Shown in pieces: positions 19,075 to 28,461 of a stretch of DNA of 64,000 nucleotides. The notes under the pieces were generated by a model. It was not told where the DNA came from. It saw nothing but the letters and a program-made list of their open reading frames with translations, and did not search any database. The DNA is taken from the NCBI RefSeq assembly GCF_000282035.1, contig NZ_AKKA01000070.1, positions 62,001 to 126,000 of the forward strand. Direction: 5' to 3'. The stretch comes from Rhizobium sp. CF122. GTDB lineage: Bacteria; Pseudomonadota; Alphaproteobacteria; Rhizobiales; Rhizobiaceae. The translations under genes and the position numbers were made by a program. The first letter of the stretch is position 1, and every line of letters starts with the position of its first letter.

Positions 19075-20040
19075 TTATGAAAACAGCATAGCGGAGAGCT
19101 TGCGCCGCGCCGAGACCGTAACAGGATCCTTGAAGCCCCAGACATCAAAGAACTGCAAGAGCTGACGGCGTGCGCCATCGTCGTCGAAAGCCCGGTCCTT
19201 GCGCATGATGTAAAGCAGATGCTCTGCCGATTCTTCGCGCCGACCCTCGACGTTGCGGATCTTGGCAAGTTTCAGCCGGGCTTCGTGATCGTCCGGATTT
19301 CGCGCCAAATCCTGCTCCAAAGCAACTGGATCACCGAGCTTGCGCGCTTCCTCAATCTGATCGAGCTTCTTCGACACGGCCTGGATTGCCGGGTCCTTCG
19401 CCATTTCCTCCGGCAATTCTGTCAGCGCCTCACGCGCACGCTCATGCTGGTTTGCGGCAATCATGCATTCCGCCATTCCCGCCAACGCCTTGGCATTCTC
19501 GGGATCGGCCTGCATGACGGCGCCGTAAAGCTGGGCGGCGCCGTTGATGTCGCCGGATGCCAACAGCTCGTCAGCCTCCTTGAGGACACCTTCGATTTCG
19601 GCCGCCTGGTCGGCGCCGGCCGGACCGGCGATACGATCGATGAACTGATTGATCTGGCTCTCCGGCACAGCGCCCATGAAGCCATCGGCAGGGCGACCGC
19701 CGACGAAGGCGATCACGGCCGGAATCGACTGGATGCCGAGCTGCCCGGCGATCGAGGGGTGGTCGTCGATGTTCATCTTGACCAGCTTGACGCGCCCTTG
19801 CGCTTCATTGACGACCTTTTCGAGCACTGGGGTCAGTTGCTTGCAGGGCCCACACCAGGGTGCCCAGAAATCGACGAGAACCGGCTGGTTGCGCGATTCC
19901 TCGATGACATCCTTTGTAAAATTCGCGGTCGTCGTATCCTTGATGTAACCGCCCGCACCGGGGGCTGGGGCCGCTCCATAATTTGCAGTCGCCGTCATCT
20001 GACCAATGGAATTGCTGTAAGGATTGTCGTTGCCGCTCAT
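19075..20040 (-). CDS. Thioredoxin with C-terminal TPR domain (CnoX/YbbN-like)
   Basis: This 321-aa protein has a thioredoxin domain (about residues 35-140) with active site WAPWCGPC, cysteines 63 and 66, followed by a TPR-like helical domain (about 165-320; repeats such as LLASGDINGAAQLYGAVMQADPENAKALAG). This fits the co-chaperone CnoX/YbbN, which protects proteins from oxidation and passes them to GroEL or DnaK. Unlike E. coli YbbN, the CGPC redox motif is intact, so it should be redox active. It is monocistronic or leads the Lon-N and Trm112-like genes. Confidence 0.88.
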   Translation of the reverse strand: MSGNDNPYSNSIGQMTATANYGAAPAPGAGGYIKDTTTANFTKDVIEESRNQPVLVDFWAPWCGPCKQLTPVLEKVVNEAQGRVKLVKMNIDDHPSIAGQLGIQSIPAVIAFVGGRPADGFMGAVPESQINQFIDRIAGPAGADQAAEIEGVLKEADELLASGDINGAAQLYGAVMQADPENAKALAGMAECMIAANQHERAREALTELPEEMAKDPAIQAVSKKLDQIEEARKLGDPVALEQDLARNPDDHEARLKLAKIRNVEGRREESAEHLLYIMRKDRAFDDDGARRQLLQFFDVWGFKDPVTVSARRKLSAMLFS

Positions 20041-20093
20041 GGATATCTCCCGCCGTGCCGGTCAGCCGGCTTTTCTAGCGCTAAAATCGTATG

Positions 20094-20615
20094 TCAGGAC
20101 GTCACTTTCAAGACAAGCGGCTTATGCCCCGTCGCTTCCATAAAGCGAATAAGATCGCTGCTTGCGATCGATGTCGTGGCATCATTGGACAGCGGATGGC
20201 AATTGATGATCGCGTCTTCCATCAGATCGGCATCAAGAACGAACGTTACGTTTCCGCCCGTATCATTGATGGCCCCAAAAGCCGTGACAGCCCCGGGGAC
20301 GACACCAAGATACTCCATCAGCTTTTCCGGCTTTCCGAACGAGACCTTGCTGGCGGCGCCGATCAGCGTGTGCACCGTTTTCAGATCCACCGCCGCGTTC
20401 TCCTCCACCGTCAGCAGGAAGAACTGATCCTTCTTGTCTTTGACGAAGAGATTTTTCGTATGGCCGCCAGGAATCTCGTCACGCAGCGCGACCGATTCGG
20501 CAACCGTGAAGACGGGTGCATGGCTTTTGGTGCTGTGCTTGATATCCAGACCATCGAGAAAGGCAAAAAGGTCATCTCTGGTCTTCGGCGTCGCGTCGGT
20601 CATCGTAAAATCCAT
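20094..20615 (-). CDS. YbaK/ProXp-type prolyl-tRNA editing deacylase (PrdX-like)
   Basis: This 173-aa protein is a YbaK/EbsC-fold deacylase of the PrdX group, which removes wrongly attached alanine from tRNA-Pro. Visible features are HAPVFTVAES near residue 33, HTKNLFVKDKKDQFFLLTV with the conserved lysine, FGKPEKLMEYLGVVPGAVTAFG and the final NDTGGNVTFVLDADL and INCHPLSNDATTSI. A second ATG four codons later (20603) is possible. It lies upstream of, and divergent from, tRNA-Gly. Confidence 0.87.
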   Translation of the reverse strand: MDFTMTDATPKTRDDLFAFLDGLDIKHSTKSHAPVFTVAESVALRDEIPGGHTKNLFVKDKKDQFFLLTVEENAAVDLKTVHTLIGAASKVSFGKPEKLMEYLGVVPGAVTAFGAINDTGGNVTFVLDADLMEDAIINCHPLSNDATTSIASSDLIRFMEATGHKPLVLKVTS

Positions 20616-20765
20616 GCGGTCGGGAGGAGCGATAGGGTGCCTGATTACGTCCCGCCGCCGTCTTTTGCAACGCCCGGAGTTGACGCTTTACCCTGCATTT
20701 GCGGCGCTTCCGATGACTTCAAACGAGGTTCGAGAATTTTTCTTCGAATTTCCGTCATTTCCCTG

Positions 20766-20794
20766 TTGCATTTGAAAATCGTTTGGGCGATATA
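20766..20794 (+). promoter_or_regulatory. Probable promoter of tRNA-Gly
   Basis: TTGCAT at 20766-20771 and GATATA at 20789-20794 are separated by 17 bp, a good sigma70-type spacing. They lie about 65 bp upstream of the tRNA start. Confidence 0.55.
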
Positions 20795-20857
20795 GCGCCC
20801 GTCGCCGCAAGGTGGCGCCCACGGTCCTCACAACTACCCCGGACCGATGCGGATTGA

Positions 20858-20932
20858 GCGGGTGTAGCTCAGGGGTAGAGCACAACCTTGCCAAGGTTGG
20901 GGTCGAGGGTTCAAATCCCTTCGCCCGCTCCA
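20858..20932 (+). tRNA. tRNA-Gly (GCC)
   Basis: The 75-nt sequence folds as a standard tRNA: acceptor GCGGGTG pairs with CGCCCGC, the D-arm holds GTAGCTCAGGGGTAGAGC, and the anticodon loop CTTGCCAAG reads glycine codons GGC/GGU. The T-arm is GAGGGTTCAAATCCCTT, and CCA is encoded. Its 3' half is the left attachment site of the island; the gene stays intact because the island carries the same sequence. Confidence 0.97.
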
Positions 20933-20937
20933 GTTTT
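20885..20937 (+). repeat. attL: left 53-bp direct repeat in tRNA-Gly
   Basis: These 53 bp, from the anticodon stem to four T past the CCA end of tRNA-Gly, recur exactly at 39770-39822. They are the crossover region left by site-specific integration. The left copy completes the functional tRNA. Confidence 0.93.
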
Positions 20938-21454
20938 ATCATGAAAATCAATGCGTTAGCCGCGACGGTGTCGTGGCGTTTTGCGCGATGGATATTCGTG
21001 TCGCCACAGTGTCGCCACCATTCGGGGCCCGCAAACGCAAACCGATCGACGTCAATCACTGTAACTGTTGAGCGCTAACAGCTCCAACCTGGGGCTCGCG
21101 CGGACAGGCGCCGCGCGGTCGATCGGGTCCGAAATAGTCAGGGCGGGTTCGCTGCCGAGCAGCGGGCGGTCGAAAGTCAAAGCCGAGATTTGGCGAGGTG
21201 GCTCTAACCTTCCATTAGGCGAGACCACTGTCCTCGTGCTGACACGATGCGAGGCTCCGCTCTCGCGACAGCGGTACAAAGTGGAAATTGCATTCGTGTC
21301 AAGGATTTTAGTAGATTATTTGCATCTATTGTGCATACTGCACTGAACAATTTCGTACCTAACGCGTTGATTTTAAAGCAAATACTGATTTTCCCACATA
21401 GGGAAAGATGAGTCAGATCAACGGTTTAGAAGCATTACCTTTGGGAGCGGTGTC
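20938..21454. other. Left-end non-coding region of the island
   Basis: About 500 bp after attL without a convincing gene. It holds two TGTCGCCAC copies (see the arm-site entry) and becomes AT-rich from about 21,280, likely the promoter region of the small gene at 21,455. Short open frames here on both strands have no recognisable protein character. Confidence 0.5.
20999..21019 (+). promoter_or_regulatory. Putative integrase arm-type sites, left end
   Basis: TGTCGCCACA at 20999-21008 and TGTCGCCACC at 21010-21019 are spaced by 11 bp, in the same orientation, about 60 bp inside attL. Three copies of the same 10-mer lie near the right end, beside int. Repeats at both ends are typical of arm-type binding sites of lambda-like integrases. 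Confidence 0.55.
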
Positions 21455-21628
21455 ATGGAACTGAAGCGAATCAACGATTCTGCGCAGCGAAATCAGCCTA
21501 AACCTGGGCAGCAAGTAGTCGCCAATTTTGACACGCGGATTTCGACTGAAACCGTCGAAGCGCTGAAGCAGGTTGATGCCAACATTCGTGCGGCTGAACA
21601 GAAAGCCGGGCATCTCCTGGTTGCTTGA
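21455..21628 (+). CDS. Small protein of unknown function (57 aa) upstream of the peptidase-like gene
   Basis: This 57-aa open frame starts at ATG 21455 behind TTGGGAGCGG, a good ribosome-binding site. It begins MELKRINDSAQRNQPKPGQQ and ends AEQKAGHLLVA. The C-terminal half (about residues 28-52: TRISTETVEALKQVDANIRA) looks helical and amphipathic. It ends 30 bp before the 531-aa peptidase-like gene, on the same strand, so the two probably form an operon. I do not recognise the family. It could be a substrate, inhibitor or antitoxin-like partner of the peptidase; that is only inference from pairing. Confidence 0.6.
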   Translation: MELKRINDSAQRNQPKPGQQVVANFDTRISTETVEALKQVDANIRAAEQKAGHLLVA

Positions 21629-21658
21629 CAGCGCACTGCGCTTAGAAGAAGTCCTTCA

Positions 21659-23254
21659 ATGACCGTAAGTGCAGTTTTGCTCGATGCTGATGGTTGGACA
21701 CAGCTTGAGGGCATTCTCAACGATAATCAATTAAACCCACATTTAACGCTGAAGCTCATAGAGCAGCTGCGTGCGGTCGGCGTCCAAACCTTCTTGATGG
21801 AAGACGAGTATATCGATCGCGATTTCACTGATGCTTTCGCGGCATACTATGCTCGCCTTTTTAAGCGGCACAGCAAGATTTGTCGCAGGATACATTTTTT
21901 CTGCCAGGATCTATCGGCCGTCCTGAATAGTCCAACGGACGCCGCGATGGCGCAGGCGCTCGAAGGATGTCAGGGCGATTACGCTGGATTCATTATCCTT
22001 CGGCCCGTGCACCAAGCGCCAATTGCGACAGCAGTTCTCCGCACGCCTCTTCCACCAACGGGGTACGAGGCCCATCCGCTTGTCAAAGCGAAATATTATG
22101 TCCATCTGCTTGGTGCTCAGCTTGTAATTGACGCGTTTCCTATGACGCAACAAGACCAAAGGATTGGAGCGTGCGCACAAGCCGCTATTTGGTCGGCAGC
22201 CAGACACTTCCACGCACGATACAGCGGGCCGTGGGTCTCGATGGTCAGCATAACGGAAGCCGCCATGACGCAGGAGGTATTCTCCGTTAGCTCGACACTT
22301 CCGAATGGATCGGAATTTCTCAGCTTGAGCGGGATGGTGTCAGCTCTACGTGTTTCTGGGCGGAAGCCACTGATTTACATGGCAGATGATCCGGTGACCT
22401 TCCTTTGGCAAGGAATGCGACCCGCAGATGTCATAAATCGCTACGTCGATTCTGGTATCCCGGTTATTGTTGGACTTGGTTTCCCCGGCCAGAATGTCGG
22501 CCACGCTGTGATCGCCTCGGGGCAAGTCTTCTCACAGCAAGTGCCAGCAGCGCTCCCTCCACGCCCGACTAGGGCGGCTTTCTGTTCGGCTTTCTATATC
22601 AATGACGATCAGCGCGGTCCAAACCTGAGAATGCCAGTGACAACTGGTGATGCTATCGGCGAAACGACTTACAGTGTCGGAGGCAATGTCCGCTTCTTGA
22701 TCATACCATTGCCGGACAAGGTGTTTCTGCCAGCGGAGAAGGCTGAACTTTTCGCTTGGGACATATTGACCAAATACTCGAGTTCTTGGGCAGCCTTCAA
22801 AGCGGCTGCCCAACTGGGAACATCGGTGGCACTCGGTGACCAGTTCAACAGCGCACTGGCTGCCAACACTGTAGTCGCAAGAACGTACCTGACATACGGA
22901 TGGAAGTACAAGCACCGCATGTTGCGCAACCGACTGACAGACGCAACGAAAGGCCTTCTTAATACCACTGAGCTGCCACGATATGTGTGGGTCACAGAGT
23001 TCGGGACGGTCGACTCCTTCGCCCCGAATGACATTTTCCAGCGACGTATCTTTGCCCATTGCGTAGTCGACGCTACCGCAAAAAACATGGGTGAAGACAG
23101 CTGCTTGTTCTTTCACGCTCCAGGCGCTGTTGTCCGAAGAGTGCATAGCGTTGACGACCCCTACGGCCCGTATGAGCGGTCAACGCACGCCATTAGCGAT
23201 GACCAGAGCTACTATCCTAAGCTAAGAGGAAAGATTGATTTCGCCGGGTATTAG
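21659..23254 (+). CDS. Unrecognised protein with papain/C39-like cysteine-peptidase core
   Basis: This 531-aa protein has no signal peptide or clear membrane helix. A possible catalytic core is visible: Cys172 in RIGACAQAAIWSAARHF, placed at the start of a helix as in papain-fold and C39 peptidases, His282 in GQNVGHAVIASG, and Asp316/317 in FYINDDQRGPN, which together match a Cys-His-Asp order. The first 160 residues and the last 200 have no motif I know. It follows a 57-aa gene by 30 bp, inside an island rich in defence genes, in an AT-richer stretch. A cargo function such as phage defence is inference; peptidase activity is suggested, not shown. Confidence 0.65.
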   Translation: MTVSAVLLDADGWTQLEGILNDNQLNPHLTLKLIEQLRAVGVQTFLMEDEYIDRDFTDAFAAYYARLFKRHSKICRRIHFFCQDLSAVLNSPTDAAMAQALEGCQGDYAGFIILRPVHQAPIATAVLRTPLPPTGYEAHPLVKAKYYVHLLGAQLVIDAFPMTQQDQRIGACAQAAIWSAARHFHARYSGPWVSMVSITEAAMTQEVFSVSSTLPNGSEFLSLSGMVSALRVSGRKPLIYMADDPVTFLWQGMRPADVINRYVDSGIPVIVGLGFPGQNVGHAVIASGQVFSQQVPAALPPRPTRAAFCSAFYINDDQRGPNLRMPVTTGDAIGETTYSVGGNVRFLIIPLPDKVFLPAEKAELFAWDILTKYSSSWAAFKAAAQLGTSVALGDQFNSALAANTVVARTYLTYGWKYKHRMLRNRLTDATKGLLNTTELPRYVWVTEFGTVDSFAPNDIFQRRIFAHCVVDATAKNMGEDSCLFFHAPGAVVRRVHSVDDPYGPYERSTHAISDDQSYYPKLRGKIDFAGY

Positions 23255-23439
23255 TTGACGCGGCCATTTCTTTCAGAACGTCCAACTCCGCCCTGCCGAC
23301 ACAATTCGAGAAGCATCTTAGCTTTACCTCGAAAACGTCCAAACCGTGATTTTCTGATACCTCGGGTACCGGCATGCCGTTACTTTGATACGCGTGGCCG
23401 CTTCCGCGAGCCTCACGCGCCATGAACTTCCCCACCTTT

Positions 23440-24192
23440 TCATTGGGAGGAAGTCGTAGGGCCCACCTTCGCCCACCCCAGCATGTGCTCGTTCTTGTCA
23501 AGCCAGGCCTTTCTCGCCTCCCAGTCCGGCAAGATCCGTCCCACCAGATTCCAGAACTCCGGCTCGTGATTGCGATGCCTGAGGTGGCACATCTCGTGGA
23601 CGACTGCGTATTCGAGCACCGGCTTTGGGGCAAAGATCAGATGCCAATTGAGGTTAATCTGCCGATCCTGGCCGCAGCTGCCCCACATGTGTTGCTGGTC
23701 CTTGATCTGAAGCCCGCGTGGCTTCAGGCCGTGGCGCTCGCCGTGTCGGCGGACAAATTCTCGGGCATCATCACGCACCCGGCGCTTGAGCCAAAGCCGT
23801 AGCGCGCTCTCGATGATGGCATCGGCGGAGTCCAGCGATAGGTCCTGCGGTTTGCGGATGTAAAAGCCGTTGCGGAAGCTCACCTCGACCAGGGTTCCAT
23901 CGAAGGGCTCGATAGTGAGCCTCGTCATCCGGCCGCGATAGGGAATCTTGGCGCCGGACACAAAGCGGTAGACACGCGTCTGTGCCATTGCACGCTCCTG
24001 CATGTGCTGGACGGTCTCGAGAATCCAGGCGCGACGACGCTGGAGCACTGCATCGATCTGGCTTTCGGTCGCCTGCTCCGGAACAAGGAGCTCGAACGAG
24101 TGCGGCGTGACGCTGAGACTGGCCTTCTTCGCCTTTGCGGAACGCCGGAGCGTATATTCGATCTCCCGCTCACCGATCCGAAACATTGGCAT
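23440..24192 (-). CDS. YgjP-type zinc metallopeptidase domain protein
   Basis: This 250-aa protein carries the YgjP/DUF45 domain of the WLM-type zincin group. The zinc motif HEMCHLRHRNHEPEFW is at about residues 199-214, with HExxH His199, Glu200, His203. Upstream are conserved WGSC and INLNWHLIFAPKPVLEYAVV. Such genes are often the last member of type I restriction operons, with unknown function. The ATG at 24192 comes one base after the hsdR stop, so translation is probably coupled; ATG 24186 is an alternative. It ends convergent with the peptidase-like gene. Confidence 0.85.
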   Translation of the reverse strand: MPMFRIGEREIEYTLRRSAKAKKASLSVTPHSFELLVPEQATESQIDAVLQRRRAWILETVQHMQERAMAQTRVYRFVSGAKIPYRGRMTRLTIEPFDGTLVEVSFRNGFYIRKPQDLSLDSADAIIESALRLWLKRRVRDDAREFVRRHGERHGLKPRGLQIKDQQHMWGSCGQDRQINLNWHLIFAPKPVLEYAVVHEMCHLRHRNHEPEFWNLVGRILPDWEARKAWLDKNEHMLGWAKVGPTTSSQ

Positions 24193-24193
24193 T

Positions 24194-27100
24194 TCACTGC
24201 TCCGCAAAATGCTTGAGCGCGTAGGCCTCGATCTCTTCCGGGATCTCCTTGAGCTGGGTCAATCCGGCTAGGTGCGCCATGGAGCGAACCTGCTGGCGCA
24301 GACTTTTGCGCAATCCATCTTTCTCCCACCAACCGGCAGGTGCGGTCGTCGGGTCGGTGTAGAGGCCTTCAAGCCGGATCGCCAGATCCTCGCCCTCTGG
24401 GCCTGACGTGAAGCCGTTGAGGATCTGCAGGATTCCGTAGGCGACGGGAGACAGGCCTGCCTCGACATGAGCCGCATCCTCAGCCGTGATGTCTTTCGCT
24501 AGTTCTTCCGCCGCTTTCAGCTTCTCTGACCAACTCAGCTGCGCGCTTTCCAACTTCTCCAGCAGCTGGCGCAGGCGTTCGGAGAATTTGCCATATTGAT
24601 GCGGGCTGTCGTCGATCCGCTCGGTGACGGACTTGCGCAGCTCCGTCGTCTTGCGGATCGCTGCCGTCATCAGGTCTTCCTCAGTCTTGTCGGCCGGATC
24701 GAAATCCTCCCAGAACTCCGGATCGGTGATGTGGCGCAGCTTGACGGTCACGCTGAGACCCGTCGCCTCCAGATGCTTCTCCAGCATCTCCCGGATCTTC
24801 TCGCTGTAATTCATCTGGTCAAAGGCCTGGCGCTTCTCGAAGTGCTGCGTGCCATAGAGCAGGAAGTTGGCGACCCACTTCAGGTCAGCGGTGAATTCCA
24901 GAACGCTCGGGTCCGGGCTCAGCGTCTCATAGAGGGCGATGAAGCCGCGCGCCTTCGCCTTGAAGTCGAACCACTTGTCCTCCGTGCCGAGCAGCTTCAC
25001 GAAAGCATCATATTCCGCCTTCAGCCCGTCCTTGTCGCTCGCCCTGCGTTTCAGCGACTTCTTCAGGGCGGCGACGGCAGAGTGTGCAGCCCGCAACTGG
25101 TTGCGCAGATCGTCCAGGTCGCGCATGGCATTCTTTACGTCGTCGGCGCGGTAGGAGGCGAGCGCTTCCTCAAGGTTTCCAGAGACGCCGATATAGTCGA
25201 CGATCAAGCCATTGCGCTTATTGGCGTCGGAGACCCGATTGGTCCGAGCGATCGCCTGCAGCAGGCCATGCTCCTTGAGCGGCTTGTCGAGATACATCAC
25301 GCTTTCGATCGGGCAGTCGAAGCCGGTCAAGAGCTTGTCGCAGACGATGAGAAATTGCGGGTCCTCGCCCTTCCGGCCGAATGCCTTCTTCACCAGCCTC
25401 TCGGCGTCGGCGTCGACATAGTGCGTCTTCAGCGCGTCGCGGATCGCCTGCTTGTGCGGATCCTCGCTCGGCTTACTGTCTTCCTGGCTGGTAGAATAGA
25501 CGCAGGCCGACATGGCATCCGCGCGCGCCAGCGCTTCCGTGGCATCAATGCCCTCGTCCTTCAAGTCTTCGGCGATCACCTTGGTCAGCGACTGCTTGTA
25601 GAGGATGACGGCCTCGCGATCGATGGCGACGATCTGCGCCTTGAAACCGTCCGGCCGAGCATAGGCCTTGAAATGGGTCCATATGTCGTAGGCAATGAGC
25701 TCGATCCGGCGCGGATGCTTGACCAGATCTTCGATCCGGACGCCGCGCTTCTTGATCTCGTTCAGCTGGTCATCATCGAGCTCGGAAAACCAGGTGTCGA
25801 ACAGGATGTCGATCTTGGCCTCGTCGATGTGCCAGTCAGTCTTGCGACCGGTATAGTAGATCGGCACGGTCGCGCCGTCGGCCACTGCGTCGTCGATGCC
25901 GTATTTATCGAGGTAGTTCTCGCCGACCACACCGAAATTGGCGTAGGTGTCCTTGTCGTCCTTCTTCACCGGCGTTCCGGTGAAGCCGAAGAAGCGCGCC
26001 TTTGGCAACGTGGCGCGCAGATAGGCGCCGAGATCCTTCTCCTGGGTCCGATGGGCCTCGTCAACCATGACGATCCAGTTCTCGGAATTCTCGATCGGCT
26101 CCTTCGAACCCTGGAACTTGAAGATGGTCGAGAGCGCCGTGTGCCCGTCCTTGCCGCTGCGGATCAGATCATGCAGATCCTTTATGCTCTCGATCGGTGT
26201 TGGGTTCGGCAGACCACAGGCAGCAAAGGTGCCGCTGATCTGGGTGTGCAGGTCGACGCGGTCGGTCAACACGAGAATGTTCGGATTGGTGAGAGCCTCA
26301 GACTGGATCGTCCGGTGCGTTTTCAGCTTCAGCGCGGCAAACGCCATGGTCAGAGACTTGCCGCTGCCCTGGGTGTGCCAGATCAAGCCCTGCCGGTGCT
26401 TGCCGTCCAGCACGCGCTCGACGACGCGGTTGACGGCGCGGAACTGTTGGTAGCGGCACATCTTCTTGATCGTGCCGTTCTCGGTCTTCTCGAAGACGAT
26501 GTAGTGCGCAATGAAGTCGAGCAGTCGATTCGGCTCCAGCAGGCACCAGAGGCCCTTGGCGAGGCTGTCGGGAAAATCGGCCTCCAGTTTCGGCCAAGGG
26601 TCGCGCCACTCGGCGAAATATTTCGACCCTGAGCCGGTCGCGCCATAGAGCACCAGCGCTCCGTCGGTGACGATATTGAAGACATTGGAGAAGAACAGGC
26701 GCGGAATGTCCTGCTCATATTGCCGGATCTGCTCGAAGGCCTCACCGGTCTTGTCTTTTACATTCAGCGGGCTCTTGGCCTCGATCACGACCAGCGGAAT
26801 GCCGTTGACGTAGACCACGACATCGGGCTTGCGCGTATTCTCCGCCTTCACCCGCAGCTGATGCGTCACGGAGAACCGGTTGTTGCCGGGGTTAAGAAAA
26901 TCGATCACCCGCAGCGTCTGCCGGGTCTCCTGGCCGGTCACCTTGCGGGCATAATCGCCGCGCAGCACCTTCAGCCAGGTCTCGTTATCGCTGATTGTCG
27001 CCAGTTCCCCATAGGCGGCCTCAGCGGAGGCGCGGTCGATGCCGTTGATACGCATCAGCGCGTCGATCAGTTGCGGACGAAAGATAACCTGGTTCTCGCC

Positions 27101-27208
27101 ATCGCGCAGGCCCGCGTGCTCTGCAATGGGCACGAAGCCGTAGCCCATCGCCTGGAGATGCTCCATCGCAGGACGTTCGGCAAAATGCCATTCGGGACCC
27201 TGGCTCAT
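24194..27208 (-). CDS. hsdR: Type I restriction endonuclease subunit R
   Basis: HsdR is the motor and nuclease subunit that translocates and cuts unmodified DNA. The 1004-aa protein has an N-terminal PD-(D/E)xK nuclease (KPDVVVYV with Asp129, then VIEAK with Glu143 and Lys145). It also has an SF2 helicase core with Walker A HTQGSGKS near 278-285, DEAH at 383-386, FTGTPV near 414, and the late motif QAIARTNRV. A helical C-terminal region follows for complex assembly. All key residues are present, so the gene should be functional. It follows hsdS by 8 bp. Confidence 0.96.
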   Translation of the reverse strand: MSQGPEWHFAERPAMEHLQAMGYGFVPIAEHAGLRDGENQVIFRPQLIDALMRINGIDRASAEAAYGELATISDNETWLKVLRGDYARKVTGQETRQTLRVIDFLNPGNNRFSVTHQLRVKAENTRKPDVVVYVNGIPLVVIEAKSPLNVKDKTGEAFEQIRQYEQDIPRLFFSNVFNIVTDGALVLYGATGSGSKYFAEWRDPWPKLEADFPDSLAKGLWCLLEPNRLLDFIAHYIVFEKTENGTIKKMCRYQQFRAVNRVVERVLDGKHRQGLIWHTQGSGKSLTMAFAALKLKTHRTIQSEALTNPNILVLTDRVDLHTQISGTFAACGLPNPTPIESIKDLHDLIRSGKDGHTALSTIFKFQGSKEPIENSENWIVMVDEAHRTQEKDLGAYLRATLPKARFFGFTGTPVKKDDKDTYANFGVVGENYLDKYGIDDAVADGATVPIYYTGRKTDWHIDEAKIDILFDTWFSELDDDQLNEIKKRGVRIEDLVKHPRRIELIAYDIWTHFKAYARPDGFKAQIVAIDREAVILYKQSLTKVIAEDLKDEGIDATEALARADAMSACVYSTSQEDSKPSEDPHKQAIRDALKTHYVDADAERLVKKAFGRKGEDPQFLIVCDKLLTGFDCPIESVMYLDKPLKEHGLLQAIARTNRVSDANKRNGLIVDYIGVSGNLEEALASYRADDVKNAMRDLDDLRNQLRAAHSAVAALKKSLKRRASDKDGLKAEYDAFVKLLGTEDKWFDFKAKARGFIALYETLSPDPSVLEFTADLKWVANFLLYGTQHFEKRQAFDQMNYSEKIREMLEKHLEATGLSVTVKLRHITDPEFWEDFDPADKTEEDLMTAAIRKTTELRKSVTERIDDSPHQYGKFSERLRQLLEKLESAQLSWSEKLKAAEELAKDITAEDAAHVEAGLSPVAYGILQILNGFTSGPEGEDLAIRLEGLYTDPTTAPAGWWEKDGLRKSLRQQVRSMAHLAGLTQLKEIPEEIEAYALKHFAEQ

Positions 27209-27216
27209 GGGCGTTC

Positions 27217-28461
27217 CTATTCCGCCGCCATGAGCAGGGTATCGGTGACGCGCTTGCGGCCGGTGATTAGGTCGGACATTAGAGAGGATTTTAGCCTCTG
27301 TTTGGCGGCTAAGTCAGTTTCCTGAGCGTTGAGATAATTCTGGTGAACAGCGCCGATTGCCACGATTTCACGCTGCTCCGCCAGCGCGGGTAGGCGAACA
27401 GGAAACTCCTTGACCTGGCTTGAGTTTATGGAAGCCAAATTGGTAGTTTGCTTCGAGCACGATTGGAAATATGCCTTCCCACCTTTTGACGCGGTCAGGA
27501 GCGCAAGAAATTCCGGGAGAATCTTGGCCCTATCAGCCCGCACTGCGAACACGTGGTTTTGATGTAGGCACGGGTCTACGGAGGCATCCCAGACGTCTCC
27601 TCGCCCCAACTTGTCGTAGTCGCCGCCCTCCGTCATCAACACGTCACCTTTCATAAGTCGATACCGTTCTACCTGACTACGGCTGACACGAATGGTCTGG
27701 AGGTCGGCCAAATCAACATAGCCATCCTGCACATTCGCAACTCGGAGGTATGGAAGTTCGACTGGATCTGCGATTTCTTTCTTGTTTTTTGCCATGCCAG
27801 TCCGCACGGCTGCAATTTCATGGAGCTGAACAACCTCCCACCCCTCCGGGATCTCCCCGATCTCCGTTTGCTTAAAGCGCGTATGGCCGATGCCACTGGT
27901 CAGCAGGCGTTCGAGCACGCCTTGCTTGACCTTCCTGGTTTGCTCCATCACCGCCCGCGTGGCCGCGATGGCATCATCGACACTGGACAGGATTTCGGCG
28001 ATCCGGCGCTGTTCATGGAGTGGGGGGAGAGCGACTATATGTGTCTTCAATACACCCTTCTTAATATGTTTCATGGTGCTGCCATGCGACTGACCAGCAA
28101 GGCCTTCAACTTCATTCTGCAGGACATACAAAAGCCAATCGGGATGCACGAACTCGGCAGGCACTACCTTAAAAATATGTTGGTTTAAAATGCCTGGACC
28201 TCTGGACCACTTCATGATCGACAATGTAGCAGACCATGAGAACAGAATGTCCCCGTCGTATACCAGGTGACCGTCATCCAGATCGTCGCCCGGATACAAA
28301 TTGTATACGGCTTCCGGGTTGGTCATGTTTGCGATTCGAATGATTGGCAATCCACTGGTTGACCAATCCGTCGGCTTAAAAGCGCGACCATTGATGTAGC
28401 TCGCCAGCTCAGAAAGGGCCTCCGTCCGCCACCCCTCAGGCACATCACGCAACATAGCCAA
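27217..28461 (-). CDS. hsdS: Type I restriction-modification specificity subunit S
   Basis: HsdS chooses the DNA target. The 414-aa protein has two target-recognition domains (about residues 1-150 and 205-375), each followed by a helical spacer. The conserved blocks PPLHEQRRIAEILSSVDDAI near 152-171 and PALAEQREIVAIG near 366-378 mark the two repeats, and DVPEGWRTEAL and GEIPEGWEVVQL mark the repeat starts. Two full domains imply a normal bipartite target, which cannot be read from sequence. It overlaps the end of hsdM by 17 bp; ATG 28455 is an alternative start. Confidence 0.94.
   Translation of the reverse strand: MAMLRDVPEGWRTEALSELASYINGRAFKPTDWSTSGLPIIRIANMTNPEAVYNLYPGDDLDDGHLVYDGDILFSWSATLSIMKWSRGPGILNQHIFKVVPAEFVHPDWLLYVLQNEVEGLAGQSHGSTMKHIKKGVLKTHIVALPPLHEQRRIAEILSSVDDAIAATRAVMEQTRKVKQGVLERLLTSGIGHTRFKQTEIGEIPEGWEVVQLHEIAAVRTGMAKNKKEIADPVELPYLRVANVQDGYVDLADLQTIRVSRSQVERYRLMKGDVLMTEGGDYDKLGRGDVWDASVDPCLHQNHVFAVRADRAKILPEFLALLTASKGGKAYFQSCSKQTTNLASINSSQVKEFPVRLPALAEQREIVAIGAVHQNYLNAQETDLAAKQRLKSSLMSDLITGRKRVTDTLLMAAE

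Noticed and set aside
21068-21346. Open frame of 92 codons near the left end of the island.
   Set aside because: No ribosome-binding site, no protein character, and it overlaps a minus-strand open frame of equal quality.
24596-26632. Plus-strand open frame of 678 codons opposite hsdR.
   Set aside because: Antisense shadow; hsdR motifs on the minus strand are complete.
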